Assembly: GCF_031199965.1 (NCBI RefSeq)
Contig: NZ_CP133605.1
Span: 439,501 to 503,500 of the forward strand
Origin: Paenibacillus sp. D2_2
GTDB lineage: Bacteria; Bacillota; Bacilli; Paenibacillales; Paenibacillaceae
Reading direction: 5' to 3'
DNA length: 64,000 bases
This document shows positions 18,496 to 27,865 of this stretch, in pieces. Numbering within the stretch: position 1 is the stretch's first letter; each line of letters starts with the position of its first letter. The notes beneath the pieces were generated by a model. The model saw nothing but the letters and a program-made list of their open reading frames with translations, was not told where the DNA came from and ran no database searches. The position numbers were made by a program, and so were the translations under genes.

Positions 18496-21400
18496 TTGAA
18501 GAGATTATGGACTATACTTCTTGCAGCGATACTTGTTGTACCGTTATTGCTGCAACCGGCGACAGCGCAAGCGGCCAAAGACATCACTATTTATGTGGAT
18601 GGAGTTCAATTGAAGACCGACGTACCACCAGTGATGGTTCAAGGGCGTGTTATGCTGCCGCTTAGGGCCATTTTTGAGGCCTTGGATGCACGAGTGTATT
18701 GGGATCAAAAGAGTCAAACCGTTACTGGGATTAAAGGGGATACAACGGTAGTTCTCAAGATTAAATCGAAGGTAGCTACCATTAATGACCAAACAGTTAC
18801 GCTTGATGTACCAGCACAGACATTGAGAGGTAGAACGATGGTACCGGTCCGCTTCGTCAGTGAAGCGCTCGGTCAGGAAGTTGGCTGGAATTCAAAGGAT
18901 CAGATCGTTACGGTTAAATCCGACACTCCTAGCAACATCAGCATCTCCCCGGTGAGCTATGTAACGCTTCGTGATGTTGGTAATCAAGGAGATGGGCGTG
19001 ACTTAGAGGTGAGCTTCTCCAAATCATCTACTGAGTCACTTGTCGATCATTACCGGGTTATGGTTGTGAAGGCTTCAAAAAACTTAAATCTGGCGTCAGC
19101 TCTAAATGTCTCCGCTTCGAATTATACGATCGTATCGCCTACCGGCTCGGATCGTGCGGTAACATTATCGCAGAGTTCACGGGATGTGGACGGAGACTAT
19201 ATTAGAAATGATCAGCCTTATGTGGCTTATGTGCTTGCTGTTGGGAAAGGTTCCTATTCCAGCGTATTATCGAGTCCTTCTCCGAAGATTACTCTAGAGA
19301 ACTTGTCTTCGGTTGCAGCGGTAACGAATGTGAAGATTAGCGATGTTAGCGATTTCGGCGATGGACGCGATATCTCATTCAGCTTCACTCGTCCGCAAAG
19401 TGACAACAATATTTCGAATTATCGTGTGTTTATCGTAAAGACTAAGGATGCTAACAATTTCAGTCTTACTACAGCAAATAATTTATCCAGCAGCTACTAT
19501 ACGACAGCCAATAAATCGGGAAGCAATGGCGGCACGATGACAGGAACTCTATCCTCTTCGTCGCGCGACACTTCCGGCGATTATATTAAGAACGGCGTAC
19601 CGTATACAGCATTTGTTCTGTCTGTAAGCAACAGCAGCTCAGCTGTTAATAAGCTGTCGTCTGCTTCATCGTCAGTAACACTTAGTCCGAATACCGTGAC
19701 TTCTCCGGTTGTTACTCAAGTTGATGATATCAATGACTATGGGGATGGACGCGACCTGCGGGTTAGCTTCAATAAAGTGTCTGATGAATCTAATATCAGC
19801 TCGTACCGGATCTTTGTAGTTCGGGCCAACAACTATTCGAACTTCACATTGACGAAGGCGAACGGTCTGTCCAGCTCGTATTACACACAAGTGAACAAGA
19901 CGGGCTACAATATTACTCAAACCCTCTCTTCAGGGGCAAGAGATACAGATGGCTATACGATTCAGAACGGAGTTAGCTATCGTGTATTCGTAATGGCTGT
20001 GGCTAGAAACTCGGCAGACAATAGCTTATCGTCTGCATCGAATTCGATTACGTTGTACAGCAACAATGTAGGTACAGTATCGAATCTGTATGCCAGTGAT
20101 GTGAATGATTATGGGGATGGTCGTGATCTCTATGTCTCTTTCACTAAGGCGCCAGATGAGTCCAATATTAGTCAATATCGGATCATGGTTGTACCAACAG
20201 CGTATTACAGCAGCTTCAGTCTGTCGGATGCTAATAACGTGTCTAGCAGCTATTATACGACCGTGAACAAGTCGGGGAATTCCACTTACGGGCAGGCACT
20301 TTCGTCATCTGCACGGGATGTGCGTGGCAATAATATCAAAGACGGTGTAAATTACCGCGTCTATGTTCTCTCAGTAGGCTATGGCAATTATTCCGGCAGC
20401 AATGCGCTGTCCGCACCATCGTCAACGATTACGCTCGGTAAGAATTACAATGTGCAAGCTGTATCCAACCTGAATGTTGCTGATGTAAGTGATTATGGAG
20501 ATGGCCGTGATTTGCAGGTATCGTTCACGAAGCCTTCCGATGAGACGAATGTCAATCAATATCGGATTTTCGTTGTGCCGACTGCTTATTACAGCAGCTT
20601 TAGCTTGGCGCAAGCCAATAGCAGCTCTTATTACACGATCGAGAACAGAGGCGGGAATAGAGCGGTAAATAGAACGTTAGATAGTGCTCGGGATGTACGC
20701 GGTAATTACATTACGGAAGGAACTAGTTACAAAGTTTATGTATTGACTGTAGCAAACGGGAATTCCTCGGATGCCAATGTGTTATCTTCTGCGTCATCGG
20801 TCATTACGCTTAGTAAGAATAAAGCCGTTCAAGCAGCGAGTTATGTTAAAGCAAGTGATATAGGTGATAACGGGGATGGCCGTGATTTGCAAGTATCGTT
20901 CAATCGTGCTTCTGACGAATCGAATATAGCTAATTACCGTATCTTGGTTGTGCCTGCTTCGAAGGCAAATAATTTTGATGTAAATACTGCCGCTAAAGCA
21001 TCTTATTATACGGATGTAAATAAAGATAAAAACAACTTGACCCTGGATAGCAATGCTAAAGACACTGATGGCTCCAAGATTACAAACGATACCGAATATC
21101 GGGTGTACGTATTGTCTGTAGGTACAGGAAGCTCCAAGGGAATGTATAACTTGTCCGCTCCTTCCGATATCATTAAGCTGGTTAATCGTGCAAAAGTTGA
21201 TGATGTAGGATCAGTAACGTTAAATGTTAAAGGTAGTAAATATAGCGATATCGAGGTTAGTTTTAAGAAGGTTAAGGATGAACAGAGTGTAGAAGAGTAT
21301 CGAGTGTTTATGATTCCAGAGGGCTGGGCCAATTCTTTTAACCAAAATAGTGCGGATAATATCACGGATAGCAGTTATTACTCCAGAATTGGAAAGAATA

Positions 21401-21930
21401 ATAATGATATCAGACAGACTCTGACTACAGAAAAAGATGCCTCTGGGCGTCCGCTCGAAGCAGGAACTGCTTATGTGGCTAAAGTGCTAACTGTGGCTAA
21501 GACAGGAGCCGGGACAGGAGGCAATGCGTTGTCAAAACAATCTAACGCGGTATCCCTCTTGCCAAATCCCGATGATGTCGCTGTAGACGCGGCAACAATT
21601 ACAGCTGCGACAGCTGGAGTTAACGAAATTACACTTACATTTAACACGCCAAGCAAGAAGGATTATATTAGTGGGTACGAAGTTTATGTTGTTCCGAGTA
21701 ATGTAGCGGATTTCAGTCTAAACAACCTTAATTCGGCTTATCTGTCTTATACAGCTTCTAATGCGTATTCTGGGGAATCCATCAAGTTTAATGTAATGAC
21801 ATCTGGATCCTATAAGCTCTACGTTTTATCGAAACCGGATAATGTAAAAGCTAAAAAGGCAGCCTTATCCGCATCTTACTCAATAGATGTGGGGACTGCT
21901 GCCCCATCTGATACTCAACCTCAAGAATAG
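18496..21930 (+). CDS. Secreted stalk-domain protein with eight tandem ~120-residue repeats
   Basis: I place the start at TTG 18496, six bases after GAGAGGTGG; the frame stays open upstream to 18280 but without a ribosome binding site there. A signal peptide (LKRLWTILLAAILVVPLLL, cut near AQA-AK) leads into a copper-amine-oxidase-N/stalk domain (two halves, VMLPLRAIFEALDA and TMVPVRFVSEALGQ). Eight repeats follow from about 18.95 kb to 21.9 kb. Each starts with a DVxDYGDGRDLxVSF-type strand, continues with ESNIxxYRIxVV and SSYYT, and ends with YRVYVLSVG and a Ser-rich strand. The DxGDGRD motif is intact in repeats 1-6 and lost in 7 and 8. The repeats look like fibronectin-III-type beta sandwiches. 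There is no sortase motif or SLH domain, so how it stays on the cell, if it does, is unknown. Confidence 0.75.
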   Translation: MKRLWTILLAAILVVPLLLQPATAQAAKDITIYVDGVQLKTDVPPVMVQGRVMLPLRAIFEALDARVYWDQKSQTVTGIKGDTTVVLKIKSKVATINDQTVTLDVPAQTLRGRTMVPVRFVSEALGQEVGWNSKDQIVTVKSDTPSNISISPVSYVTLRDVGNQGDGRDLEVSFSKSSTESLVDHYRVMVVKASKNLNLASALNVSASNYTIVSPTGSDRAVTLSQSSRDVDGDYIRNDQPYVAYVLAVGKGSYSSVLSSPSPKITLENLSSVAAVTNVKISDVSDFGDGRDISFSFTRPQSDNNISNYRVFIVKTKDANNFSLTTANNLSSSYYTTANKSGSNGGTMTGTLSSSSRDTSGDYIKNGVPYTAFVLSVSNSSSAVNKLSSASSSVTLSPNTVTSPVVTQVDDINDYGDGRDLRVSFNKVSDESNISSYRIFVVRANNYSNFTLTKANGLSSSYYTQVNKTGYNITQTLSSGARDTDGYTIQNGVSYRVFVMAVARNSADNSLSSASNSITLYSNNVGTVSNLYASDVNDYGDGRDLYVSFTKAPDESNISQYRIMVVPTAYYSSFSLSDANNVSSSYYTTVNKSGNSTYGQALSSSARDVRGNNIKDGVNYRVYVLSVGYGNYSGSNALSAPSSTITLGKNYNVQAVSNLNVADVSDYGDGRDLQVSFTKPSDETNVNQYRIFVVPTAYYSSFSLAQANSSSYYTIENRGGNRAVNRTLDSARDVRGNYITEGTSYKVYVLTVANGNSSDANVLSSASSVITLSKNKAVQAASYVKASDIGDNGDGRDLQVSFNRASDESNIANYRILVVPASKANNFDVNTAAKASYYTDVNKDKNNLTLDSNAKDTDGSKITNDTEYRVYVLSVGTGSSKGMYNLSAPSDIIKLVNRAKVDDVGSVTLNVKGSKYSDIEVSFKKVKDEQSVEEYRVFMIPEGWANSFNQNSADNITDSSYYSRIGKNNNDIRQTLTTEKDASGRPLEAGTAYVAKVLTVAKTGAGTGGNALSKQSNAVSLLPNPDDVAVDAATITAATAGVNEITLTFNTPSKKDYISGYEVYVVPSNVADFSLNNLNSAYLSYTASNAYSGESIKFNVMTSGSYKLYVLSKPDNVKAKKAALSASYSIDVGTAAPSDTQPQE
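18949..21900 (+). repeat. Eight tandem diverged ~370-bp coding repeats
   Basis: Units start near 18949, 19309, 19693, 20066, 20446, 20821, 21187 and 21565, judged from the recurring beta-strand motif. Units 3-6 are the most alike, which suggests recent duplication in the centre of the array. Confidence 0.7.
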
Positions 21931-21948
21931 GCTAAAATAATTTTTTCA

Positions 21949-22000
21949 AAGAAGGGACTCCTTAACGGTTCATCATGGACCATAAGAGGAGTCCCTTCTT
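21949..22000 (+). terminator. Terminator after the repeat protein
   Basis: Long stem AAGAAGGGACTCCT / AGGAGTCCCTTCTT with a weakly paired loop. Confidence 0.75.
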
Positions 22001-22137
22001 GTTATGTGCGTAGCACAGCACATTCTATGACCGCATCTCGCAATAAATGATGTAAACTGGCACAGAGCAATCAAGTAGATGTACAATAGTAAGACAAGCT
22101 AGAGTACCAAAATTTAGGATAAGGTGGACATGGATTG

Positions 22138-23139
22138 ATGACGAAGGTCGGTTTAGTGATGCGTAAAATTCAATTTGCGGAGGCACAGGGTCCAAGGGTA
22201 TTTGCCGAACGGCTGCGGAATATCGCCAAAGAGCTGGGAGTCGAGATCGTCTTTATCTCCTCCGAACGGCATGTCAGCGGTCATGATTGGATTCCAGGCT
22301 ACGAGCATGAGAAAGGGGATCTGGTCAATTATGATATTGTCCTTGATCAGATTTACGCAGAGCGTATCGAGCATGTGATCTATACGGTGTCCGGGTTCAC
22401 CTTTCTGAAGATGTTCCTGAAGAACAGCGTGCTGTTCCCTCACAGCTTCCCTGATCCTGCTCTTACAGGCTATGAGATGATGAAGCCCTTCTATAGCATC
22501 GTAGACAAGGCGATCGTGCAGACGGATTTTCTGAAACGTCAGCTGGATACGGTATTTGGTGTAAGTGACGTGGACGTGATCCCCATTGGCTTCAGTGAGG
22601 AGTTAGCCCATCGCTATTACGATCCGAGTGCTGTCGTAGCTAATCGCATATTATGGATCGGTCGTGATGAAGAGAATCGCCGCCCGGATCTCGTATTGGA
22701 ATATGCCAGACAGAACCCAGACAAAGAGGTTTATATGGTGTTCGGCGGGACGCGCTACAAAGAAAGCATGAAGAAATACGATATCCCGCATAATGTGAAG
22801 CTTAAGTTTGCTCTAACCCAGGAGGAAGTATTTGAACTGATGAATTCGGCCAAGGTGTACTGGAGCTGCTCAAAATTCGATACTTTTGCGATGCCGTTAA
22901 CTGAGGCACTGGCGATGGGGAAGATTGTGGTTAAGCCCGAGCATCCTTGCTATGATCACATAAGCTCACGGCATGCTTTTGCGGGCAATGAGCAGAATTG
23001 GTTCGAGCTGGTGAATATGGCGGCGGCTCTGCCGCAACAGACATCTACATACAACCGGGATTACGCATTTGGCAAATTTTCGTCTACCGTAATGAAACAA
23101 GGGTATGAGAAGTTTTTTGATCAGTGGTTGAGCAAGTAA
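22138..23139 (+). CDS. Glycosyltransferase-like protein (GT4 fold)
   Basis: A 333-residue cytoplasmic protein with a GT-B-type layout. The N-terminal half has short strands and helices; the C-terminal half has ILWIGRDEENRRPDLVLEYA (start of the nucleotide-sugar domain), VYMVFGG and YWSCSKFDTFAMPLTEALAMGK, in which the E of PLTEALAMG matches the EX7E retaining-glycosyltransferase motif. The acceptor and donor are unknown. ATG 22138 is preferred over the TTG just upstream because of AAGGTGG. It stands alone with a terminator after it. Confidence 0.65.
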   Translation: MTKVGLVMRKIQFAEAQGPRVFAERLRNIAKELGVEIVFISSERHVSGHDWIPGYEHEKGDLVNYDIVLDQIYAERIEHVIYTVSGFTFLKMFLKNSVLFPHSFPDPALTGYEMMKPFYSIVDKAIVQTDFLKRQLDTVFGVSDVDVIPIGFSEELAHRYYDPSAVVANRILWIGRDEENRRPDLVLEYARQNPDKEVYMVFGGTRYKESMKKYDIPHNVKLKFALTQEEVFELMNSAKVYWSCSKFDTFAMPLTEALAMGKIVVKPEHPCYDHISSRHAFAGNEQNWFELVNMAAALPQQTSTYNRDYAFGKFSSTVMKQGYEKFFDQWLSK

Positions 23140-23255
23140 AGGCAAATTATTTGGTGAATAAGCGAAATCATCCGAATTGAGGAAATTGGGAAAAGGTTAT
23201 TTCATATGTATAGAGTAACCCCCTTTTTAAGGGGATGGTTAGAGGAACGTCGTAC

Positions 23256-23288
23256 GCACTCTCGGGCAGATCGCCCGTAAGAGTGATT
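23256..23288 (+). terminator. Terminator after the glycosyltransferase
   Basis: CACTCT and GGGC pair with GCCC and AGAGTG around a small loop, followed by TTCTTATTTT. Confidence 0.6.
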
Positions 23289-23295
23289 CTTATTT

Positions 23296-23309
23296 TGTAA
23301 GCGCTATAA
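23296..23309 (+). promoter_or_regulatory. cre-like catabolite element before the ChbG gene
   Basis: TGTAAGCGCTATAA matches the TGWAARCGYTWNCW consensus except at one of the last positions. It lies 41 bp before the start codon. Confidence 0.4.
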
Positions 23310-23349
23310 TTTTAGGATGATAAGGTTATTGGCGGGAGGAGAATGCAGG

Positions 23350-24255
23350 ATGAGTTTGAATCAAAGCTTGGGGTACGATGATGATGCAAAATTATTAATT
23401 TTAAATGCGGATGATTTCGGCATGTGTCATGCGGAGAATCTGGCGATTCAGCGGCTGTTCCAGGAAGGAGTCATTTCTTCATCGACGATTATGATGCCCT
23501 GCGGATGGGCGAAGGAAGCTGCGATCTGGAGTGCGAATCATCATGAATTTGATGTTGGCGTACACTTGACCTTTACTAGTGAATGGAGCGGTTATAAATG
23601 GGGGCCAGTGACAAGGAATGGCGATGTAAGGTCCCTTGTTACGAAGGAAGGGTACTTCCCGACCGATTGTAAGATGTTTGAAGAGCAGGCTGAGCCGGAG
23701 CAAGTGCGCTTGGAGATCGTCAATCAGATTGAAGCTGCGCTGGCGATGGGGGTTAATCCAACTCATCTCGATAATCATATGGGCAGTTTATATGGCTTAG
23801 CAACCGGTAAGCAATTCCTTGATGTTGTCTTTGAGATTTGCGCCTGGTACGGACTACCTTTCCGTATGCCAAGAGCGCTGCCGAATATGGAGAAAGCACC
23901 TCCCGAAGCAATAGAAGTAGCGAATCAGGTCACGGCCCTAGCCGATCATATGGGCGTCGTTATTCTAGATTATTTGATTGGGCTGCCCTTTGGAAAGTTA
24001 CCAGGGGAGACGTATGATAGCTATAAACAGAGCATGATTGAGGTACTGCAGAATTTACAGCCTGGGGTGTCGGAAATACTAATCCATCCGGCGATCGCGA
24101 GCGAGGAGCTTAAGGCGATCCATCACGAATGGGAGAAGCGGCAATGGGATTATGAGCTATTCCGTGACAGAGAAGTTCAGCAGGTGCTAGAAGAGCAGGG
24201 AATCATTCGGACCTCATGGAGTGCATTGCAGAAGGTGCAAAGACAGGGAAAATAA
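23350..24255 (+). CDS. ChbG/HpnK (YdjC)-family carbohydrate deacetylase
   Basis: A 301-residue protein. ILNADDFGMCHAEN (residues about 20-33) carries the catalytic Asp and first metal ligand, DVGVHLTFTSEW the His ligand, and THLDNHMGSLYG the second His. Members of this zinc/magnesium family remove N-acetyl groups from chito-oligosaccharides or related sugars. I choose ATG 23350 because GGGAGGAG lies eight bases upstream; an upstream in-frame ATG lacks a site. It is a single gene, possibly under catabolite control through the cre-like site. The substrate is not determined. Confidence 0.75.
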   Translation: MSLNQSLGYDDDAKLLILNADDFGMCHAENLAIQRLFQEGVISSSTIMMPCGWAKEAAIWSANHHEFDVGVHLTFTSEWSGYKWGPVTRNGDVRSLVTKEGYFPTDCKMFEEQAEPEQVRLEIVNQIEAALAMGVNPTHLDNHMGSLYGLATGKQFLDVVFEICAWYGLPFRMPRALPNMEKAPPEAIEVANQVTALADHMGVVILDYLIGLPFGKLPGETYDSYKQSMIEVLQNLQPGVSEILIHPAIASEELKAIHHEWEKRQWDYELFRDREVQQVLEEQGIIRTSWSALQKVQRQGK

Positions 24256-24267
24256 ACCGGAAAGCAG

Positions 24268-24306
24268 GAGCCTTTACCGTTTACGGCGGTAAGGGCTCTT
24301 TTTTCG
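24268..24306 (+). terminator. Terminator after the ChbG gene
   Basis: GAGCCTTTACCG pairs with CGGTAAGGGCTC, followed by six T. Confidence 0.85.
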
Positions 24307-24354
24307 TGTAGACAGTAATTTTTAGAGGATTCGTATTTTCCTATTGCATTATAC

Positions 24355-24406
24355 AGTCGCACTATATATAGTATAACTATACAGTTAGACGATATATAGT
24401 ACGACT
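24355..24406 (+). promoter_or_regulatory. Probable PadR operator: 15-bp inverted repeat
   Basis: AGTCGCACTATATAT (24355-24369) is the inverted copy, with one mismatch, of ATATATAGTACGACT (24392-24406). The inner ACTATATATAGT is itself palindromic. The site lies just before the ribosome binding site of the padR gene, as expected for autorepression. Confidence 0.6.
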
Positions 24407-24429
24407 GAATAAAAGGAGGGCAACGTAAA

Positions 24430-24761
24430 GTGATACGGGACAAAAACTTACCGCTGACAGAGACGGTTTATTATATACTGCTAGCCTTGCTTAACCTGCC
24501 CATGGCTATTTGATTATTCAGAAGGTTGAAGAACTAAGCGCTGGACAAGTACGTATGGCAGCCGGAACGTTATATGGAGCGATAGACAATCTTCTGAAGC
24601 AGAAGCTGATCCAGCCTGTGCCCAGCGAAGATAGCCGCCGCAAGGTTTATGTAATTACCGAATTAGGCCGTGATATTCTGCATCAGGATTATTTCCGTAT
24701 GCGGCATATGATCGAGATGACGGCAATGATTATGGATGGTGGAAGAGGGGGAGCAATATGA
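24430..24761 (+). CDS. PadR-family transcriptional regulator (frameshifted)
   Basis: GTG start at 24430 behind AAAGGAGGG. One extra C in the run at 24499-24501 joins LTETVYYILLALLNLP to HGYLIIQKVEEL and gives 110 residues. The PadR winged helix is clear: GTLYGAIDNLLKQKLIQ, then RKVYVITELGRDIL. PadR proteins without a C-terminal extension usually repress an adjacent membrane-protein gene. The stop overlaps the DUF2812 start (ATGA), so the pair is translationally coupled. Confidence 0.8.
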
Positions 24762-25375
24762 GGAAATACAAGTTTTTCACCAATTTTGATCGTGAGGAGC
24801 AGTGGCTGAATGAGATGGCCCGCTCGGGACATTTGTTAGTGAATAAAGCTTATAGCTATGAGTTCACAGAAGGAGCGCCAGAGGATGCGAATTACCGAAT
24901 TGACTATCGGACCTTCAAAAGCAGACAAGACTTTGAGGATTATCGGACGTTATTCGAGGATAGCGGCTGGAAGCATATTGCGGGGACAAAGAGCTCGGGG
25001 GCACAATATTTCAAGCAAGTGAATGAGCAGGGGAATGAGGATATATTCTCGGATGTAGACTCCAAAGCGGCACGTTATAAGCGTCTCTCGGAAATGTGGC
25101 TATCGCTGGCCGGCTGCTTCATCCCTTTGTTTGCGGTATTGATATCCACGGGTGCGATTAACATCACTGCTTTTGTTAAACCGAAGCTTCTCTATTATAC
25201 GCCGGGACTTTGGGAGATGAACGGGTCTCATTTCTGGAGAGCCTTTCTGTTCGAGACACCATTTGCTCTTCTCCGCGGCTTCGGCTGGGTGATTCTTCCG
25301 GTATTCATTCTGGTGTATATGACTTTCGCTTATAAAGCGAAGAAGCAATATGCGGCGACACAGCAAGGACGCTAA
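24758..25375 (+). CDS. DUF2812 membrane protein
   Basis: A 205-residue protein. Residues 1-110 form the soluble DUF2812 domain (FTNFDREEQWLNEMARSGHL, then DYRTFKSRQDFEDY and GWKHIAGTKSSGAQYF). Two or three membrane segments follow (LAGCFIPLFAVLISTGAI and GWVILPVFILVYMTFAY). PadR-DUF2812 pairs are common in Firmicutes and are linked to envelope stress or drug response, but the molecular role is unknown. It is the last gene of the two-gene unit. Confidence 0.75.
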   Translation: MRKYKFFTNFDREEQWLNEMARSGHLLVNKAYSYEFTEGAPEDANYRIDYRTFKSRQDFEDYRTLFEDSGWKHIAGTKSSGAQYFKQVNEQGNEDIFSDVDSKAARYKRLSEMWLSLAGCFIPLFAVLISTGAINITAFVKPKLLYYTPGLWEMNGSHFWRAFLFETPFALLRGFGWVILPVFILVYMTFAYKAKKQYAATQQGR

Positions 25376-25392
25376 ACTATCCTTAATAAAAG

Positions 25393-25440
25393 AAGAGCCT
25401 CCCAGAGACCGATATAATGGTTCTGCGGGGGCTTTTTGCA
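25393..25440 (+). terminator. Terminator after the padR-DUF2812 pair
   Basis: AGCCTCCCAGAGACC pairs imperfectly with GGTTCTGCGGGGGCT, followed by five T. Confidence 0.7.
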
Positions 25441-25477
25441 TATTTACAGCTCGTTACAGAAAAAATGAAAGAAGTTT

Positions 25478-25507
25478 TGAAACTTTTTCTGCACCTTCTT
25501 AGTCTAA
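25478..25507 (+). promoter_or_regulatory. ECF-type promoter of the sigma/anti-sigma operon
   Basis: TGAAAC (-35, with the following T run) and GTCTAA (-10) are set at the spacing used by SigW/SigV-like sigma factors. It lies 50 bp before the sigma gene, so the sigma factor probably drives its own operon. Confidence 0.6.
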
Positions 25508-25558
25508 TGAGCACAACAGCAAGCCAAGCTTATAACAAGCGAATGATTTGCGATCCAA

Positions 25559-26089
25559 ATGGGGGTGAACCAACTGAATAAAGAAATGGCGAATATGACC
25601 GAACAACAGTTCAGCGAACGGATCGGAGCGTGTAAGGAGAAGCTGTACCGCTTTGCCTTCTGTTATGTGAAGAATGAGCAGGAGGCGCTGGAGATCGTAT
25701 CTGAGGCGACCTATAAGGCATATCTAGCTTACAGAAAATTGGACAATCCGCAGTATTTCGAGACCTGGATAAGCAGAATTGTGATCAATTGCGCTATGGA
25801 CCATATGAGAAGACATAAGAAATATACTTACATGGAGGACAGCGTGGTGGAGTTCTCTGCCAAGGAGGACCCGATCTCACTAGAGGAGAAATGGGATCTC
25901 TATGAGGCGCTGGATCGGCTCAAGCCGGAGGATAAGGCCTTTATAATTTTGAAATATTTCGAGGATCAGCGGTTTAAGGATATGGCTGAGGTTCTCTCGA
26001 TGCCGGAGAGTACCGTTAAGACCAGACTATACCGGATACTAGACAAGCTGAAGAAACAACTAATGAAGGAAGAGGCTGATATACTATGA
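25559..26089 (+). CDS. ECF sigma factor (SigV/SigW-like)
   Basis: About 176 residues. Region 2 spans KLYRFAFCYVKNEQEALEIV to FETWISRIVINCAMDHMR, and region 4 runs from LYEALDRLKPEDKAFIILKY to MPESTVKTRLYRILDKLKK. No extra C-terminal domain is present. The exact start is uncertain: ATG 25559 and ATG 25586 both lack a well-placed ribosome binding site. Its stop overlaps the start of the anti-sigma gene by four bases (ATGA), the usual coupling. Homologues respond to cell-wall or envelope stress, but the signal here is unknown. Confidence 0.8.
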   Translation: MGVNQLNKEMANMTEQQFSERIGACKEKLYRFAFCYVKNEQEALEIVSEATYKAYLAYRKLDNPQYFETWISRIVINCAMDHMRRHKKYTYMEDSVVEFSAKEDPISLEEKWDLYEALDRLKPEDKAFIILKYFEDQRFKDMAEVLSMPESTVKTRLYRILDKLKKQLMKEEADIL

Positions 26090-26936
26090 CAGGAAAAGAA
26101 CGCTATGACAATATAGAAATACCCTCCCAGCTCTCAGATGTTATAGAGAAGGCTACCCAGCGTGGGCGGGCTCACCAACGGAATAGAAGATTGTTCCGCG
26201 GAACTTCCACCCTTGTCGCGGCATGTGCTGCCCTCATGATTGCCGTTAATATACCAGGTGTGGCTATGGCCTTATCCGATGTGCCCGTAGTAGGCTCGAT
26301 CGTCAAGGTTCTGCAGGTTGGAGGCGGGGAGAGCGTACGGACGGGGCCACGGTGAATACATCAGCTCAAGAGAATACGCTGGATATTCACTTTACCATCG
26401 CTGGCGAGCAGATCGCTAACGTACCTGCATATACAGTAGATTACAAAGAAGCACCGAACCGGTTGATCTTTAGCTTCAACGGCGTCCGGGATTTGGACTT
26501 GCAGAAATTGCAGCAGGATATTCGTTCTCTTACAAATGTGAAAGACGTGTACAGCAATGTTATACTTGATGACTCTGCAATCCGCTTCGTGGTCGAACTT
26601 AAGGATAACATCGATTATTCTGTATCTGAATATAAAGAGCCTGGTTATATTCAATTGAAACTGTTCGGTGCTGCGAAACAGGTAGAACCTCATGAGGTCT
26701 TCTATGTCCGTAGCCAGGAGATGGAGCAGGGTGAATCGTTAGGTATGCTGGATGAGCAATATGCCCAGGATGGCAGCTCGGTTATCAAGACGAAGAGTGG
26801 AAAGTACGTACTGGCGATGGGTGGCTTCAAGTCTCAAGCCGAGGCCGAGGAAATGCTTCATAAATTGTCTGATCGTGAGGATTACAATGAACCTCTGCAA
26901 GTAGATAGCTGGATGAGCAATGAGAATCCACAGTAA
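26086..26936 (+). CDS. Membrane-bound anti-sigma factor, DUF4179-like (frameshifted)
   Basis: Two frames join if one G is added near 26340 (restoring VRDGATVNTSAQ), giving 283 residues. Residues 1-45 are the cytoplasmic sigma-binding part, a single membrane segment (STLVAACAALMIAVNIPGVA) follows, then the DUF4179-type LSDVPVVGSIVKVLQVGGG, and an extracellular sensor domain of about 180 residues. The C-terminus ends in a SPOR/Sporulation-like stretch (KYVLAMGGFKSQAEAEEMLH). It would hold the ECF sigma factor inactive until signal-triggered release. Confidence 0.7.
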
Positions 26937-27014
26937 TTAGTAACTGTCCGATAAATAAAAAGAGACCCGGAGGTGGTCTTACCCCCGTCAAGTAGACATT
27001 TAAAAAAGAGGAAT

Positions 27015-27865
27015 TTATGCAGCGGTCTTTTCCCGGTATTCCACCGGGGAGAGATCGCTGAGCTTTTTTGAAAACGTTCATGGTTATAGAACGTTATGTA
27101 TTCAGCAATCTGGACCCGAGCTTGTTCCTCATTATTTGGTCTTTCAAGATACAACTTCTCCGTCTTGAGATGAGAAAAAAATGACTCAACGCAAGCATTA
27201 TCATAACAATTTCCACGTCTTGAGTGACTGCCCTTAAGCCCTTGCTCTTCTAAGAGATTACTGTACTTCTTTGTCGTATATTGAAAGCCTTGGTCCGAAT
27301 GTAGCACTGCCTCTTTTGCGTTTAATTTCTTCACTGTATTGAGCACAAGATCGAGATCGTTTCGTGCAGATACTTCCCAGGCAACGACTTCGTTGTTGTA
27401 CAGATCCAGGACGACGGACAGATAGACGAAATCATGCCCCGTTCTTACATAGGTGATATCGGTCACAAATTTCTTAAGGGCAGCTTCAGCTGTAAACTGG
27501 CGGTTCAGGACATTAGGGAAGACCACAGACGGTTTACGGCCCGCAAACGGTCGCTTCTTACGAATGACAGAACGGATTCCAAGTTCCCGCATTAGCCTCC
27601 GTACCTTCTTGTGGTTCACCTGAAGCCCTTCCTTACTCAATGCGGTACGCATGCGTATGTAGCCAAAGTATGGCCGTAAGCGATGAATGGCCAGAATATG
27701 TTCCTTGATATCCGCGTCCAGTTCTTGACGGATCTGGCGGGTATCAGTGGTTGCTTTCCACTTGTAGTAGCCCGCTCTTGATACCTCTGCAATCTTACAT
27801 AACATTATGATCGAGTGGTTCTGATTCATTTTTTCGATGGTCCTGAACCGGGCTTGCTTATCCAA
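27015..27865 (-). CDS. IS3-family transposase OrfB (DDE integrase; frameshift near the 3' end)
   Basis: The segment contains HTH_21 (AGYYKWKATTDT region, LRPYFGYIRMRTALSKEG) and the rve integrase core. The catalytic residues are in VTDITYVRTG (first Asp), VLHSDQGFQY (second Asp) and NACVESFFSHLKTE (Glu). The frame as given reads past the normal end to 26882; one extra A in the run at 27064-27069 restores the KLSDLSPVEYREKTAA terminus and a stop at 27015, 283 residues. TTG 27865 follows GGGAGGGA. A slippery AAAAAAG lies upstream within orfA. Confidence 0.85.

Noticed and set aside
26882..27014. A C-terminal extension of the IS transposase reading out into the anti-sigma gene
   Set aside because: It arises from the missing base in the A-run at 27064-27069; the repaired frame ends at 27015 as usual for the family.
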